DNA of 58,422 nt from an uncultured Collinsella sp. GTDB lineage: Bacteria; Actinomycetota; Coriobacteriia; Coriobacteriales; Coriobacteriaceae. The stretch lies in contig UQQL01000005.1 of assembly GCA_900543275.1 (NCBI GenBank), forward strand, positions 1 through 58,422, in the 5' to 3' direction. The translations under genes were made by a program, and so were the position numbers. Below, one piece after another: positions 7,026 through 15,420 of the stretch. The notes beneath the pieces are model-generated. The model was not told where the DNA came from and searched no databases. It was given only the letters and a program-made list of their open reading frames with translations. Each line of letters opens with the position of its first letter. Positions within the stretch are counted from its first letter, which is position 1.

Positions 7026-8326
7026 TCGTCCACCTCCTCTTGTGTGAGCGTCCCCGACCGCAGGCCTTCTGCGATGAACGGCGGCTCGCGGTCAAGCGTC
7101 CAGGTGCGCTCGGCGGCATCGAACGTCACATAGCGCTCGAGCTCTACGCCGCCCGATGCGGCGCGTCGCACCCCCGAATACGAGGAGACGAAGCGCCTGC
7201 CATCGGCGTGGCGCTCGGACATCACGATACCGTCGAGTGCCATGGCAATCTGCTCCTCGATGAGCTCGCTCGGCAGATCGATGCCATAACGTGCAAGCAA
7301 CGTCAGACGCACCACGGTCTCCTGTTCTGAACCCGCATGAAGCGTGGTGAGCGACCCGTCGTGGCCCGTGTTCATGGCCTGCAACATGTCGCAGCACTCG
7401 GCACCGCGCACCTCGCCCACCACGATGCGGTCGGGGCGCATGCGCAGGGCATTAGTCACCAGGTCGCGGATCGTCACCGCGCCCTCGCCCTCAATTGAAG
7501 CCTCGCGCGCCTCTAGGCGCACCACGTGCGGATGATGCGCAAACTTGAGCTCGGCAGAGTCCTCGATCGTCACGATGCGCTCGCCGGTGGAAATCTCACA
7601 TGACAACGCGTTGAGCAGGGTGGTCTTACCAGATCCCGTGCCTCCCGCAACCGCCAGGTCCTGTCGCAGCGACACCGCACACGACAGCAGCTGCGCATAC
7701 CAAAGCGGCAGCGATCCCAACCCCACGAGCTCGTCCAGCGAGCAGATACGGTCCGAGAACTTTCGGATGGTGAGAATCGGTCCGTCAATCGCCACAGGCG
7801 GAATCACCGCGTTGACGCGATAGCCCGTTTTGAGGCGGGCGTTGACGATGGGGCTGCGCTCGTCGATACGGCGGCCAAGTGGCGAGATAATGCGGTCGAT
7901 AAGCACACGGATCTGCTCATCATCCTCAAACGCATGCTCGATGGGGTACAAGACGCCGCCGCGTTCAAAGAAAGCCGAGCGGCAGCCGTTGATCATGATC
8001 TCGGTAACGGTGTCGTCCTCGATGAGCGGCTGCAACGGCCCCAAGCCCACCACGTCATCCAAAATCTCGTCGATGATGGTCTCGCGCTCGGGCGTCGCGA
8101 GATCGGTCGGCTCCTCAACATTGAGCGCCGCCTCCACCGCAGGACGCAATTCCGAGCGGGCAAGTGCCGGGTCGATATAGGCGCTGATACGCGCCACTTC
8201 GTCGTAACCCATGCGGTCCATCACGGCGCGCTTGGTGCGTCGTTTCACGGCGCGGCGACGCCCCACATCTACAGGCGCTGCCGCCGCCGCAGCGCCGGCA
8301 GCCTTAATCCTCGTTTGCAGGCTCAT
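6998..8326 (-). CDS. tadA: TadA/CpaF pilus assembly ATPase
   Basis: 442 residues. An N-terminal domain is followed by 'GLGPLQPLIEDDTVTEIMING' (about 94-114), the Walker A motif GGTGSGKTT at about 228-236, the Asp box near IVTIEDSAEL (251-260), Walker B region RIVVGEVRG (about 300-308) and the His box 'GHDGSLTTLHAGS'. These define the CpaF/TadA branch of secretion ATPases, which power Tad pilus assembly. The start ATG overlaps the tadZ stop by 4 bp. The first 35 residues are Ala/Arg-rich and poorly conserved. Confidence 0.95.
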   Translation of the reverse strand: MSLQTRIKAAGAAAAAAPVDVGRRRAVKRRTKRAVMDRMGYDEVARISAYIDPALARSELRPAVEAALNVEEPTDLATPERETIIDEILDDVVGLGPLQPLIEDDTVTEIMINGCRSAFFERGGVLYPIEHAFEDDEQIRVLIDRIISPLGRRIDERSPIVNARLKTGYRVNAVIPPVAIDGPILTIRKFSDRICSLDELVGLGSLPLWYAQLLSCAVSLRQDLAVAGGTGSGKTTLLNALSCEISTGERIVTIEDSAELKFAHHPHVVRLEAREASIEGEGAVTIRDLVTNALRMRPDRIVVGEVRGAECCDMLQAMNTGHDGSLTTLHAGSEQETVVRLTLLARYGIDLPSELIEEQIAMALDGIVMSERHADGRRFVSSYSGVRRAASGGVELERYVTFDAAERTWTLDREPPFIAEGLRSGTLTQEEVDEWRSLCPSS

Positions 8327-9972
8327 CGCTGATCACCCTCGCGCGACCAGGGAAGGCGGATACGCGGGCGTTCGGTGCGCGTTGCACGGTCGGCGACCAT
8401 ATCGCTCCAAGGGCCGACGGCGCACCCCAGTTCCACGAGCATCTCGCGCGTGGCCTCGCGCACGCTAGTCGCAAAAGCGCTGGTCTGCCCCACTGCCTCG
8501 TCAGCGCGCCCAAACGCCATGAGCGCGGCGAGATCCTGCCCGCCATCGGCGATACGAATCTTGGAGCTTAACGCACAGGCAATCTCAAAGCGCATGGCGA
8601 CGTCCTCGTCTGCCCCGCGCGCACCGAACCGGTTGAACACGGCGCTCATGCGCGTGCGCGGCACACCTACTCGACCTGCCAGTTCAATGACGCGCGATGC
8701 CGATGCCGCGGACGACACCGCCGCATCGCCAACGACCAGGCAACGGTCGCTCGCCGCCACCGCAGCCGCCACGGCGTCGCCCCAAAAGACCGAGGTATCG
8801 ATAAAGACCACGTCGGATTCGCGACGCAGAACATCAAGCAGTAGCTCCACCGGACGTGCCATGAGCTCGGCTTGCTCGGGCGCCGCGACGGGACCCCAGA
8901 GCGTAACGCCCGGCGCCACGCGCATCGAAGCGGCTACGATATCCGGCTCGGTGAGCATGCCCGCCGCCGACGGCTCGATAAGTGCCGCCATATCGCGCGG
9001 AGCATCGACGCCTAACAAGTCGTAAAGGTTTCCAAACATCAGGTCCAGGTCGAGCACGGCGGCACGCAAGCCCAACAGCGACGATGTGTGTGCCATGGTG
9101 GCAACGATCGTCGACTTGCCGCAACCGCCCGAACCCGAAATAGCGCAGATGACTGGAGCTCGATGCGGCGGAGCGGTAGCGTCTGCCGGCGGCATCGGAG
9201 GCGGCGGGGCGGGCGTCGGTGACAGCGTCCCCGTCTCCCCCGCCGCAACCACGTGCTGCGTCCAAGCCGGCATGGCTGCTTGTTCGGTCTGCGAGGCAGG
9301 CTCGTTCTGCGCAATCTGCTCATGCTGCATCAGCGACAACTCGCCGCACCCGGCAAGGCCCTCAACTTCGTCGAGTTCATCCGCCAGATTCACGCCGTGC
9401 ACGTATCCCATATCTACTGCCGGGGAGTCGCCAGCATGCTGCACCGGCCCTCCAGCGTCATCGTCTACAAGGGGGTTCCGGGGGCGCCGACCATGCTCGG
9501 CTTCCGCTTTTCCATAATCATCAACACGCGGGCCTCTTGTAGCGCGAGGCGCCCCGGGTTCCCTATCAACAAAAGCATCGGGCTCAATCGTCATGTGCCG
9601 ATCGGAATCAACCGCTCCCTCGCCCGCGCGCCCGTTGCCGCATATACTGTGTGCAGCGATGACCTCGGTCGCCCCCGCGCGAAACAGCCCCTCGATATCC
9701 GACGGATCGAGCGCTTCTATCAACACGACCACGCGACTCACGCGGCCTTCGGCCGTCAGGCGCGCAACAGTCTTGCGCACATCTTCGGTATCAAACAGAG
9801 ACGCCGCGATGATGGCAGCCCCGCGGCGCGACGGAAACGCCCGCGCCATGGAAACCAGCCCGTCCAGGTCACCCACGCGAAGCACCTGTGCACCCGCATC
9901 ACGGCCCTCGACTTCCCGCTGCAACAGCCCGTAATCGCCGCACGCGCAGCACGCAAGCCAGATCGCCTTCAT
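8323..9972 (-). CDS. tadZ: TadZ/CpaE-like MinD-family ATPase
   Basis: About 550 residues. Residues 1-110 resemble an atypical receiver-like domain (RVVVLIEALDPSDIEGLFRAGATEVIAA). An acidic, Pro-rich low-complexity linker (about 115-270) follows. The C-terminal half is a MinD/ParA-type ATPase with deviant Walker A SGSGGCGKST at about 280-289 and a Walker B-like AAVLDLDLMFGNLYDLLG. TadZ/CpaE proteins place the Tad machine at a cell pole or focus. A GTG three bases upstream (9975) is an alternative start; both overlap the cpaB stop. Confidence 0.88.
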   Translation of the reverse strand: MKAIWLACCACGDYGLLQREVEGRDAGAQVLRVGDLDGLVSMARAFPSRRGAAIIAASLFDTEDVRKTVARLTAEGRVSRVVVLIEALDPSDIEGLFRAGATEVIAAHSICGNGRAGEGAVDSDRHMTIEPDAFVDREPGAPRATRGPRVDDYGKAEAEHGRRPRNPLVDDDAGGPVQHAGDSPAVDMGYVHGVNLADELDEVEGLAGCGELSLMQHEQIAQNEPASQTEQAAMPAWTQHVVAAGETGTLSPTPAPPPPMPPADATAPPHRAPVICAISGSGGCGKSTIVATMAHTSSLLGLRAAVLDLDLMFGNLYDLLGVDAPRDMAALIEPSAAGMLTEPDIVAASMRVAPGVTLWGPVAAPEQAELMARPVELLLDVLRRESDVVFIDTSVFWGDAVAAAVAASDRCLVVGDAAVSSAASASRVIELAGRVGVPRTRMSAVFNRFGARGADEDVAMRFEIACALSSKIRIADGGQDLAALMAFGRADEAVGQTSAFATSVREATREMLVELGCAVGPWSDMVADRATRTERPRIRLPWSREGDQR

Positions 9973-10631
9973 CACTCGTCGCCTCCGCTCTTTTTGCCGC
10001 GCGCCGTGGCGGGAATCGTCAAGCTGACCGTTCCCTTGCCCGAGGCTCCCAGCAGTTCCTTGACGTCTTCGGGGTCAGCCGCCAGCGTCACCCATTCGAT
10101 CTTGCCCTCGCGCGTGGCACCGGAATCCTCACTGGTATCGATCACGTGCGCGCCGCACAGCCGATCGGTCACGCCGTCCTTTTGCACGTACACGTCCACG
10201 TAGCTGCCCACGCCCGTGGCACCGCCGACCGAGTGCTCGGCATCGACCGCCACCGAAACGGCAACCTTGCCCTTAGGCACCTCGAGCTTGCGGCTCTCGG
10301 CCTTGGTGTAGACATTGCAGATCACGGCGTTTTTGGGAATACGCGAAGTCGTCACGTCGCCGCGCACCTGGCGCAGCTCGGTCGCCGCGTCACGCGGCAG
10401 CAGACTCGTCAGCCATTCCTGGGTTATGACATTGGTCTCATCGAGGGTCTCGCCCACATCGATATCGCGCGCCGCGACGCATACCTCGACGCGATCGCCA
10501 CCGTACTTGGCCAAGGTCTCAGCCTGGACCTGTTCGGCTTGCGAGCGGATCGACGAGCCGTAAACCATGCAAAGCAGAGCAGCGAGCACGCCCGCGACCA
10601 GACTGATGGCGATGCGCTTGCTCTTGTTCAC
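9972..10631 (-). CDS. cpaB: CpaB/RcpC-like SAF-domain protein
   Basis: 219 residues from the GTG at 10631, chosen because AGAGGAG lies 5 nt upstream; an ATG five codons earlier has no such site. An N-terminal membrane anchor (RIAISLVAGVLAALLCMVYG) precedes a SAF domain (VEVCVAARDIDVGETLDETNVI..., then RIPKNAVICNVYTK) and a C-terminal RcpC-type beta domain (VAVSVAVDAEHSVGGATGVGSYVDVYV). In Tad systems it is an extracytoplasmic assembly or stabilising factor. It is the first gene of the pilus operon, so the operon promoter should lie in the 10632-10883 gap. Confidence 0.88.
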   Translation of the reverse strand: MNKSKRIAISLVAGVLAALLCMVYGSSIRSQAEQVQAETLAKYGGDRVEVCVAARDIDVGETLDETNVITQEWLTSLLPRDAATELRQVRGDVTTSRIPKNAVICNVYTKAESRKLEVPKGKVAVSVAVDAEHSVGGATGVGSYVDVYVQKDGVTDRLCGAHVIDTSEDSGATREGKIEWVTLAADPEDVKELLGASGKGTVSLTIPATARGKKSGGDE

Positions 10632-10735
10632 GGCCGCTCCTCTCATGGCAGTGCCGGGCGAATGCCCGTACCACCATTGTCTGGGCGGTCAGAGTGCAAA
10701 GCGGCACAATCGCGATCTTGGTTTTCGATGTCAAA

Positions 10736-10800
10736 CCAATCGCTGACCAAAAACTGACCAGCCCGTCAAGCTCGTGGCAAGGTTTTGGTTAGCACGTCAG
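10736..10800. repeat. CTGACCAAA / CCGTCAAGC repeat motif cluster, copy A
   Basis: This AT-biased stretch upstream of the Tad operon contains CTGACCAAAAACTGACCA, then CCCGTCAAGCT and TGGCAAGGTT. Nearly the same words in a similar arrangement occur at 35,410-35,483 and 51,491-51,540, also upstream of minus-strand genes. It could be a regulator-binding cluster or a decayed dispersed repeat. Confidence 0.5.
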
Positions 10801-10831
10801 CAAACTGCATGTTTCGAGGCTTTTCCACAGC

Positions 10832-10866
10832 AAAAAAGCCGTCTCCCGAACAGTTGGGAGACGGCT
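10832..10866 (-). terminator. Terminator after rsgA
   Basis: On the minus strand AGCCGTCTCCC pairs perfectly with GGGAGACGGCT over an eight-base loop, followed by TTTTTT. It starts 18 nt after the rsgA stop codon. Confidence 0.9.
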
Positions 10867-10883
10867 GTCATAGGAAAAATCAA

Positions 10884-12068
10884 TTACAGATGGACATCGG
10901 GATCGAGCATTTGAGCACTCACGCGCATGGATGACGCCAGGTTTTGGAACGTTTCCAGACGCAGGCTGTCAATCTGCCCGGCGTCCTCGGCCTCGCGAAC
11001 GGCGCAACCCGGCTCATGGGTGTGCGTGCAATCGCCAAACCGGCACGCGCGCGATGCCTCGACAATCTCGGGGAAGGCGCGCGCCAGACCCCGCTCGTGA
11101 CCCACGAGCGGCAAACTGCGCAGACCCGGGGCATCGGCGATCACGCCGGCGTCGCCCGGCAGCGCCACCATCACGCGCGCGACGGTAGTGTGACGACCCT
11201 GGTCGTCGCGTTCGCGCACACCGCCGGTCGCCAACGTATCGTGGCCCAGCAGTGCATTGAGCAGCGTCGACTTGCCGGCACCCGACTCGCCCAGAATCAT
11301 GGCGCAGCTCCCGGCAGGCACGCAGGCACGGACCTCGTCCAGGCCGCGGCCCTCGGCAGAGGACGTCACGATCACGCGCACGTTCGGACCCACCAGGCGG
11401 CGCACGCGGTCCAGATCGCGCTCGAGCTCCCCGGCATCGCAGCGGTCAGCCTTGGTGAGCACCACCACCGGCTCGGCATCGCAGTCGAGCGCCAACACCA
11501 GCGAGCGCGCCACACGGTCGAGCAGCACCTCGCCGGCACCGAGCGCCTGCACGATTAGCACGCTATCCACGTTGGAGCAGAGCACCTGGCGCTCTCCGCG
11601 GGCACGGCCGCGCCAACGCTCAAAGCTCGTACGGCGCGGCAGTACGCATTCAATCACGCCCATATCGTGCCCGGGAGCGCGGCGCACCGCCACACGATCG
11701 CCCACGGCAGGCAGCAGGACCTCGTCCCCACCGCGCGACTTGGCAAATCCCACGGCATGCTCGGCGCGGAAGGTATCGTCGGCAGTCGCCACCAGCGGAA
11801 ACCCACGATCCAAGCGCACCACGGCGCCAAGCTGCATCTGCTCGGGCTCCTCGGCATGCGCGCAGAAATCATCAAAGGCAGCCTGCTGGGCTTCATCGAC
11901 CGGCAGGTCATCAAACGCCGGAACGTCCCGCAGCGCGTCAAGCCCCGGTACACTCGCCAGCAACTCCTCAGCAGATGCGGGAGCCTCGGTCGCGAGCTTC
12001 CGACGACGATCACGCTTAGCCCGCGCCCCCGTCGTCTTTTTCTTCGCTTTAGCCTTAGCCTTGCCCAC
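10884..12068 (-). CDS. rsgA: Ribosome small subunit-dependent GTPase RsgA
   Basis: 394 residues from a GTG start with GGGAGG five bases upstream; an upstream in-frame ATG lacks a site. An unusual Lys-rich head (VGKAKAKAKKKTTGARAKRD) and an acidic stretch precede the OB domain (about 118-145). The circularly permuted GTPase domain shows G4 TKAD (205-208), then G1 GESGAGKS (260-267) and a switch region (GRHTTVARV). The C-terminal zinc knuckle is CRFGDCTHTHEPGC. RsgA is a late 30S assembly factor that releases RbfA and checks the decoding centre. The N-terminal extension is longer than in E. coli and may bind rRNA. Confidence 0.95.
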   Translation of the reverse strand: MGKAKAKAKKKTTGARAKRDRRRKLATEAPASAEELLASVPGLDALRDVPAFDDLPVDEAQQAAFDDFCAHAEEPEQMQLGAVVRLDRGFPLVATADDTFRAEHAVGFAKSRGGDEVLLPAVGDRVAVRRAPGHDMGVIECVLPRRTSFERWRGRARGERQVLCSNVDSVLIVQALGAGEVLLDRVARSLVLALDCDAEPVVVLTKADRCDAGELERDLDRVRRLVGPNVRVIVTSSAEGRGLDEVRACVPAGSCAMILGESGAGKSTLLNALLGHDTLATGGVRERDDQGRHTTVARVMVALPGDAGVIADAPGLRSLPLVGHERGLARAFPEIVEASRACRFGDCTHTHEPGCAVREAEDAGQIDSLRLETFQNLASSMRVSAQMLDPDVHL

Positions 12069-12116
12069 AAGCGCCTCCCAGCACCACAAATCACAACTGA
12101 GCAGGTATTTTCCCAC

Positions 12117-12152
12117 AAAAAAGAGTCGGTCGAGCAAATGCTCGACCGACTC
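12117..12152 (-). terminator. Rho-independent terminator between the ATPase gene and rsgA
   Basis: GAGTCGGTCGAGC pairs with GCTCGACCGACTC over a four-base loop, followed on the minus strand by TTTTTT. It lies downstream of the P-type ATPase gene and separates it from rsgA. Confidence 0.88.
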
Positions 12153-12194
12153 ACACACTTTCCCTCAGCCAATGGTCCCGAGAGGTTATCCGAA

Positions 12195-12299
12195 GGCCCG
12201 CCCGCCGGGAGTGTTTTCTTCTGAGCGATCCCGCAGCGCGAAGCGCGAGGACCAGCGAAGAAGAAAACACGCAGGGGCGGGCCCGGACAGGTTAACTTA
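12195..12299 (-). repeat. Long stop-proximal hairpin (family member 1)
   Basis: GGCCCGCCC at 12195-12203 pairs with GGGCGGGCC at 12275-12283, and GTGTTTTCTTC at 12211-12221 pairs with GAAGAAAACAC at 12260-12270. An inner GCGC-gaa-GCGC caps the stem. On the minus strand it follows the ATPase stop codon, which is embedded in TAAGTTAACCTGTCC; the same words border the pheS stop at 24973. A structurally similar element follows pheT. It is probably a 3'-UTR element or dispersed palindrome, since a separate canonical terminator lies further downstream. Confidence 0.7.
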
Positions 12300-14978
12300 C
12301 TCCTTCTCCACCGCGCGCATGATCGCCTTGTAGATCTCCATCAGCGGGATGATCAGGAAGGCCAGGCCCAGCGCGGCAAGAACACCCTTGAGCTCAAGCG
12401 TCACGGGGCCAAAGAACATCTCGGCAAGCGTCGGCTGCACGGTTACGATCACCGTCAGCACCAGCGCCAGCGCGGCGGAAGCCCACAGCCACTTGTTCTG
12501 CTTCTTCATGGTGAACAGCGACGCACGACGGCTGCGCATATTGAAGCAGTGGAAAATCTCGACCATGTTGAGCGTGATGAACGCCATCATCACGCCTTCC
12601 TCGTCGGCATTGCCGGCGATCATATCGGCGATGTGGATGTAGCCCATGTCAAAGTACACGCCCACAAAGAAGCTCGCCAGCACCAGCACGGTGATGATTA
12701 GGCCCTGGACCACGCAGTCCAGACCCATATGTCCGGCAAAGACGCCGTCCTTGGCGTTGCGCGGCTTGCGCTTCATGATGTCGCCCTCGGCATCCTCCAT
12801 GCCAAGCGCGAGCGCGGGGAAGCAGTCGGTGACCAGGTTCACCCACAGCAGCTGCACCGGCTGGAAGATGGTAAAGCCGATGAGCGTGGCGATAAACACC
12901 GAGAACACCTCGGCAAGGTTGGCCGAAAGCAGGAACTGGATGACCTTGCGGATGTTGTCATAGATGCGACGGCCCTCTTCGCAGGCACCGATGATGGTGG
13001 CGAAGTTGTCGTCGGCAAGCACCATGTCGGCAACGTTCTTGGTGACGTCGGTACCGGTGATGCCCATGCCCACGCCGATGTCGGCGCGCTTGATGGACGG
13101 GGCGTCGTTGACGCCGTCGCCCGTCATGGCCACGATCTGATCGCGCGACTTCCAGGCCTCGACGATGCGGGTCTTGTGCTCGGGCTGGACGCGGGCGTAC
13201 ACGCCGTAGTCCTCGATGTGCGCGTCGAGCTCCTCGTCGCTCATGCGATCGAGGTCGGCACCGGTGATGGCATGGCTGCGATCGGTGACGATTCCCAGCT
13301 GCTTGGCAATGGCCACGGCGGTGTCGATATGGTCACCCGTGATCATGACGGTGCGGATACCGGCGTCGTGGGCCTCGCGGATGGCGTCGGCGACCTCGGG
13401 GCGGACAGGGTCAATCATGCCGGACAGGCCGCAGAAGACCAGGTCGTGCTCGAGCGCAGCGGGGCTGCAGTCGCTCGGGACCTCGGTGTAAGTGCGGCTT
13501 GCCAGCGCCAGCACGCGCAGAGCCTCGTCGGCCATGGCCTTATTGGCGGCCACGAGCTCGGCGCGGCGCTCCTCGGTCAGGGGGACGACCTTATCGCCCT
13601 CGTAGATGTGGGTGCACAGGCCGATCACCACGTCAGGCGCGCCCTTGGTGTACTGCTCGTACTCGCCGTCCAGGGTCTCGACGACCACGGACATCATCTT
13701 GCGCCCCGAGTCAAACGGGGCCTCGCCCACGCGCGGATGCTCGGCAGTCAGGCCGGTGAGGCCTGCCTTGCCGGCGTCGTTGACAAGCGCACACTCAGTC
13801 GGCTCGCCCACGGCCTCGCCCAGCTCCTCGTCCCACTGGGCATCGGAGCACAGGGCCATACCGGCCAGGAACTTCTCCTTGGGCGCGGCGAGCTCGTGCT
13901 TGACGACGGTCATCTTATTCTGGGTAAGGGTGCCGGTCTTGTCGGAGCAGATAGTCTGCGTGCAGCCGAGGGTCTCGACGGCAGAGAGCTTGCGGATAAT
14001 CGCCTGGCGCTTGGCCATCTTGGTCACGCCGAGCGAAAGCACGATGGTCACGACGGCGACCAGGCCCTCGGGAATGGCGGCGACGGCGAGCGAGACCGCG
14101 ACCATAAAGGTGTCGAGCAAGGCGGTCGGATCGGTAAGGACGTTGCCCACGCCGTGGCGGAGGATGTCAACGCCAAAGATCACGACGCAGATGACGATCA
14201 CCATGATGGTGAGGATGCGGCTGAGCTCGGCGAGCTTCACCTGCAGCGGCGTGAGTTCTTCCTTGGCCTCGGCCAGGGCGCCGGCGATCTTGCCCATCTC
14301 GGTATCCATGCCGGTGCCGACCACGACGGCGCGGCCGCGGCCGTACACGACGGTGGAGCCCATGTAGCACATGTTCTTGCGGTCGCCGAGCGGCACGTCG
14401 TCGGTGCCCGCGGCAAGCTCGATCACGTTGGCGTGCTTCTCTACGGGCACGGACTCGCCGGTGAGCGCGGCCTCTTCGATCTTCATCGTGGCGCTCTCGA
14501 GCACGCGGCAGTCGGCCGGGACGGAGTCGCCCGCCTCGAGCATGATCACGTCGCCGGGCACGAGCTCGGCGCTCGGCAGGTGCACGAGCTTGCCGTCGCG
14601 CAGCACCTTGGACTGCGCCGCACTCATCTCCTGCAGGGCCTCGAGGGCCTCCTCGCTCTTGGCTTCCTGGACCACGCCCAGCACCGAGTTGACGATAACG
14701 ACGAACATGATGATGGCAACATCGGCAAAGTCGGGCTCGCCCTTGACCATGCCCGTGAGCGCACTGATGACGGCGGCAACGATCAGCATGATGACCATGG
14801 GGTCGGCCATCTGCTCAAAGAAACGCTTCCACAGCGGTGTCTTCTCGGCTTCCTCGAGCTTGTTAGGGCCTGTCTTGGCGAGGCGCGAAGACGCCTCGTC
14901 GTTGCTCAGGCCGAGGTTCTCATCGACACCTTGGTCGCTGAGCACCTCCGCCGCGGCGGACAGGTATTCCTTTTGCAT
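12297..14978 (-). CDS. P-type ATPase, calcium/cation-transporting (P2A-like)
   Basis: 893 residues. An N-terminal cation ATPase domain (about 5-75) leads to paired membrane helices, the actuator loop TGES (173-176), the M4 motif IPEGL (302-306), the phosphorylation site CSDKTGTLTQN with Asp346, a nucleotide domain and hinge (MTGDGVNDAPSIKRADIGVGMG), then six C-terminal membrane helices. This is the SERCA/PMR1-like class, which exports Ca2+ or sometimes Mn2+. The ribosome-binding site AGGAGGGG sits at the edge of a strong hairpin (14986-15042), suggesting control of translation. The stop codon lies in a repeated 3' element. Confidence 0.92.
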   Translation of the reverse strand: MQKEYLSAAAEVLSDQGVDENLGLSNDEASSRLAKTGPNKLEEAEKTPLWKRFFEQMADPMVIMLIVAAVISALTGMVKGEPDFADVAIIMFVVIVNSVLGVVQEAKSEEALEALQEMSAAQSKVLRDGKLVHLPSAELVPGDVIMLEAGDSVPADCRVLESATMKIEEAALTGESVPVEKHANVIELAAGTDDVPLGDRKNMCYMGSTVVYGRGRAVVVGTGMDTEMGKIAGALAEAKEELTPLQVKLAELSRILTIMVIVICVVIFGVDILRHGVGNVLTDPTALLDTFMVAVSLAVAAIPEGLVAVVTIVLSLGVTKMAKRQAIIRKLSAVETLGCTQTICSDKTGTLTQNKMTVVKHELAAPKEKFLAGMALCSDAQWDEELGEAVGEPTECALVNDAGKAGLTGLTAEHPRVGEAPFDSGRKMMSVVVETLDGEYEQYTKGAPDVVIGLCTHIYEGDKVVPLTEERRAELVAANKAMADEALRVLALASRTYTEVPSDCSPAALEHDLVFCGLSGMIDPVRPEVADAIREAHDAGIRTVMITGDHIDTAVAIAKQLGIVTDRSHAITGADLDRMSDEELDAHIEDYGVYARVQPEHKTRIVEAWKSRDQIVAMTGDGVNDAPSIKRADIGVGMGITGTDVTKNVADMVLADDNFATIIGACEEGRRIYDNIRKVIQFLLSANLAEVFSVFIATLIGFTIFQPVQLLWVNLVTDCFPALALGMEDAEGDIMKRKPRNAKDGVFAGHMGLDCVVQGLIITVLVLASFFVGVYFDMGYIHIADMIAGNADEEGVMMAFITLNMVEIFHCFNMRSRRASLFTMKKQNKWLWASAALALVLTVIVTVQPTLAEMFFGPVTLELKGVLAALGLAFLIIPLMEIYKAIMRAVEKE

Positions 14979-14985
14979 ATAGAGT

Positions 14986-15042
14986 CCCCTCCTGGGATTC
15001 GGGCCACTCAGCAGATTGATGCCCGATCATAATTCCCAGGAG
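14986..15042 (-). promoter_or_regulatory. Leader hairpin next to the ATPase ribosome-binding site
   Basis: On the minus strand CTCCTGGGA (15042-15034) pairs perfectly with TCCCAGGAG (14997-14989), with an inner CGGGC/GCCCG stem. The last bases of the outer stem are the AGGAG of the Shine-Dalgarno AGGAGGGG. When folded it would hide most of the ribosome-binding site. No known riboswitch consensus was recognised. Confidence 0.6.
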
Positions 15043-15420
15043 AAGGGCAAGGGCTCATCAAGGCTGCCGTGCTGAGCGGCAGTTGATAGTGGAGCTATGG
15101 TAACCCAAAACGACGCGTCTAGCCAAAACAATCCATTTGGAAATGCGGTCCGCACGCAACGGTGCAGACCGTGTGATGCTCAACATTGATAAAACGTTTT
15201 TTCTTCGGCACATCGTCAAACTGAAATATCGCCCAGATAGCAGCGGTTGGAGCGGTTGGTAAAGTTTTTTCATATACCGTTTATTCCGCAAAAAATGAAC
15301 TTCTAATTCGGCATACGGTCGATTTTATGGGGTATTCGGTCGGCATTTCGTTATAATCAACACGGTTTTATTTCTTATGGTTTATCTATCAGCGCAAGAC
15401 GATGTCAGATGGAGGTCTGA
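15034..15420. other. Divergent intergenic region between ATPase and pyk
   Basis: There is no convincing gene here. The region carries an imperfect hairpin near 15147-15173, a TATAAT hexamer at 15352-15357 upstream of pyk without a good -35 box, and a repeated CGGTCG/CGGCAT pattern (15309-15350) around it that could be an operator. GGAGGT lies just before the pyk ATG. Confidence 0.5.

Noticed and set aside
12729..15032. A 767-codon plus-strand frame opposite the P-type ATPase
   Set aside because: It is antisense shadow with the same skewed composition. The ATPase motifs on the minus strand are unambiguous.
14986..15042. yybP-ykoY (Mn2+) riboswitch in the ATPase leader
   Set aside because: The hairpin lacks the conserved loop sequences of that class as I know them.
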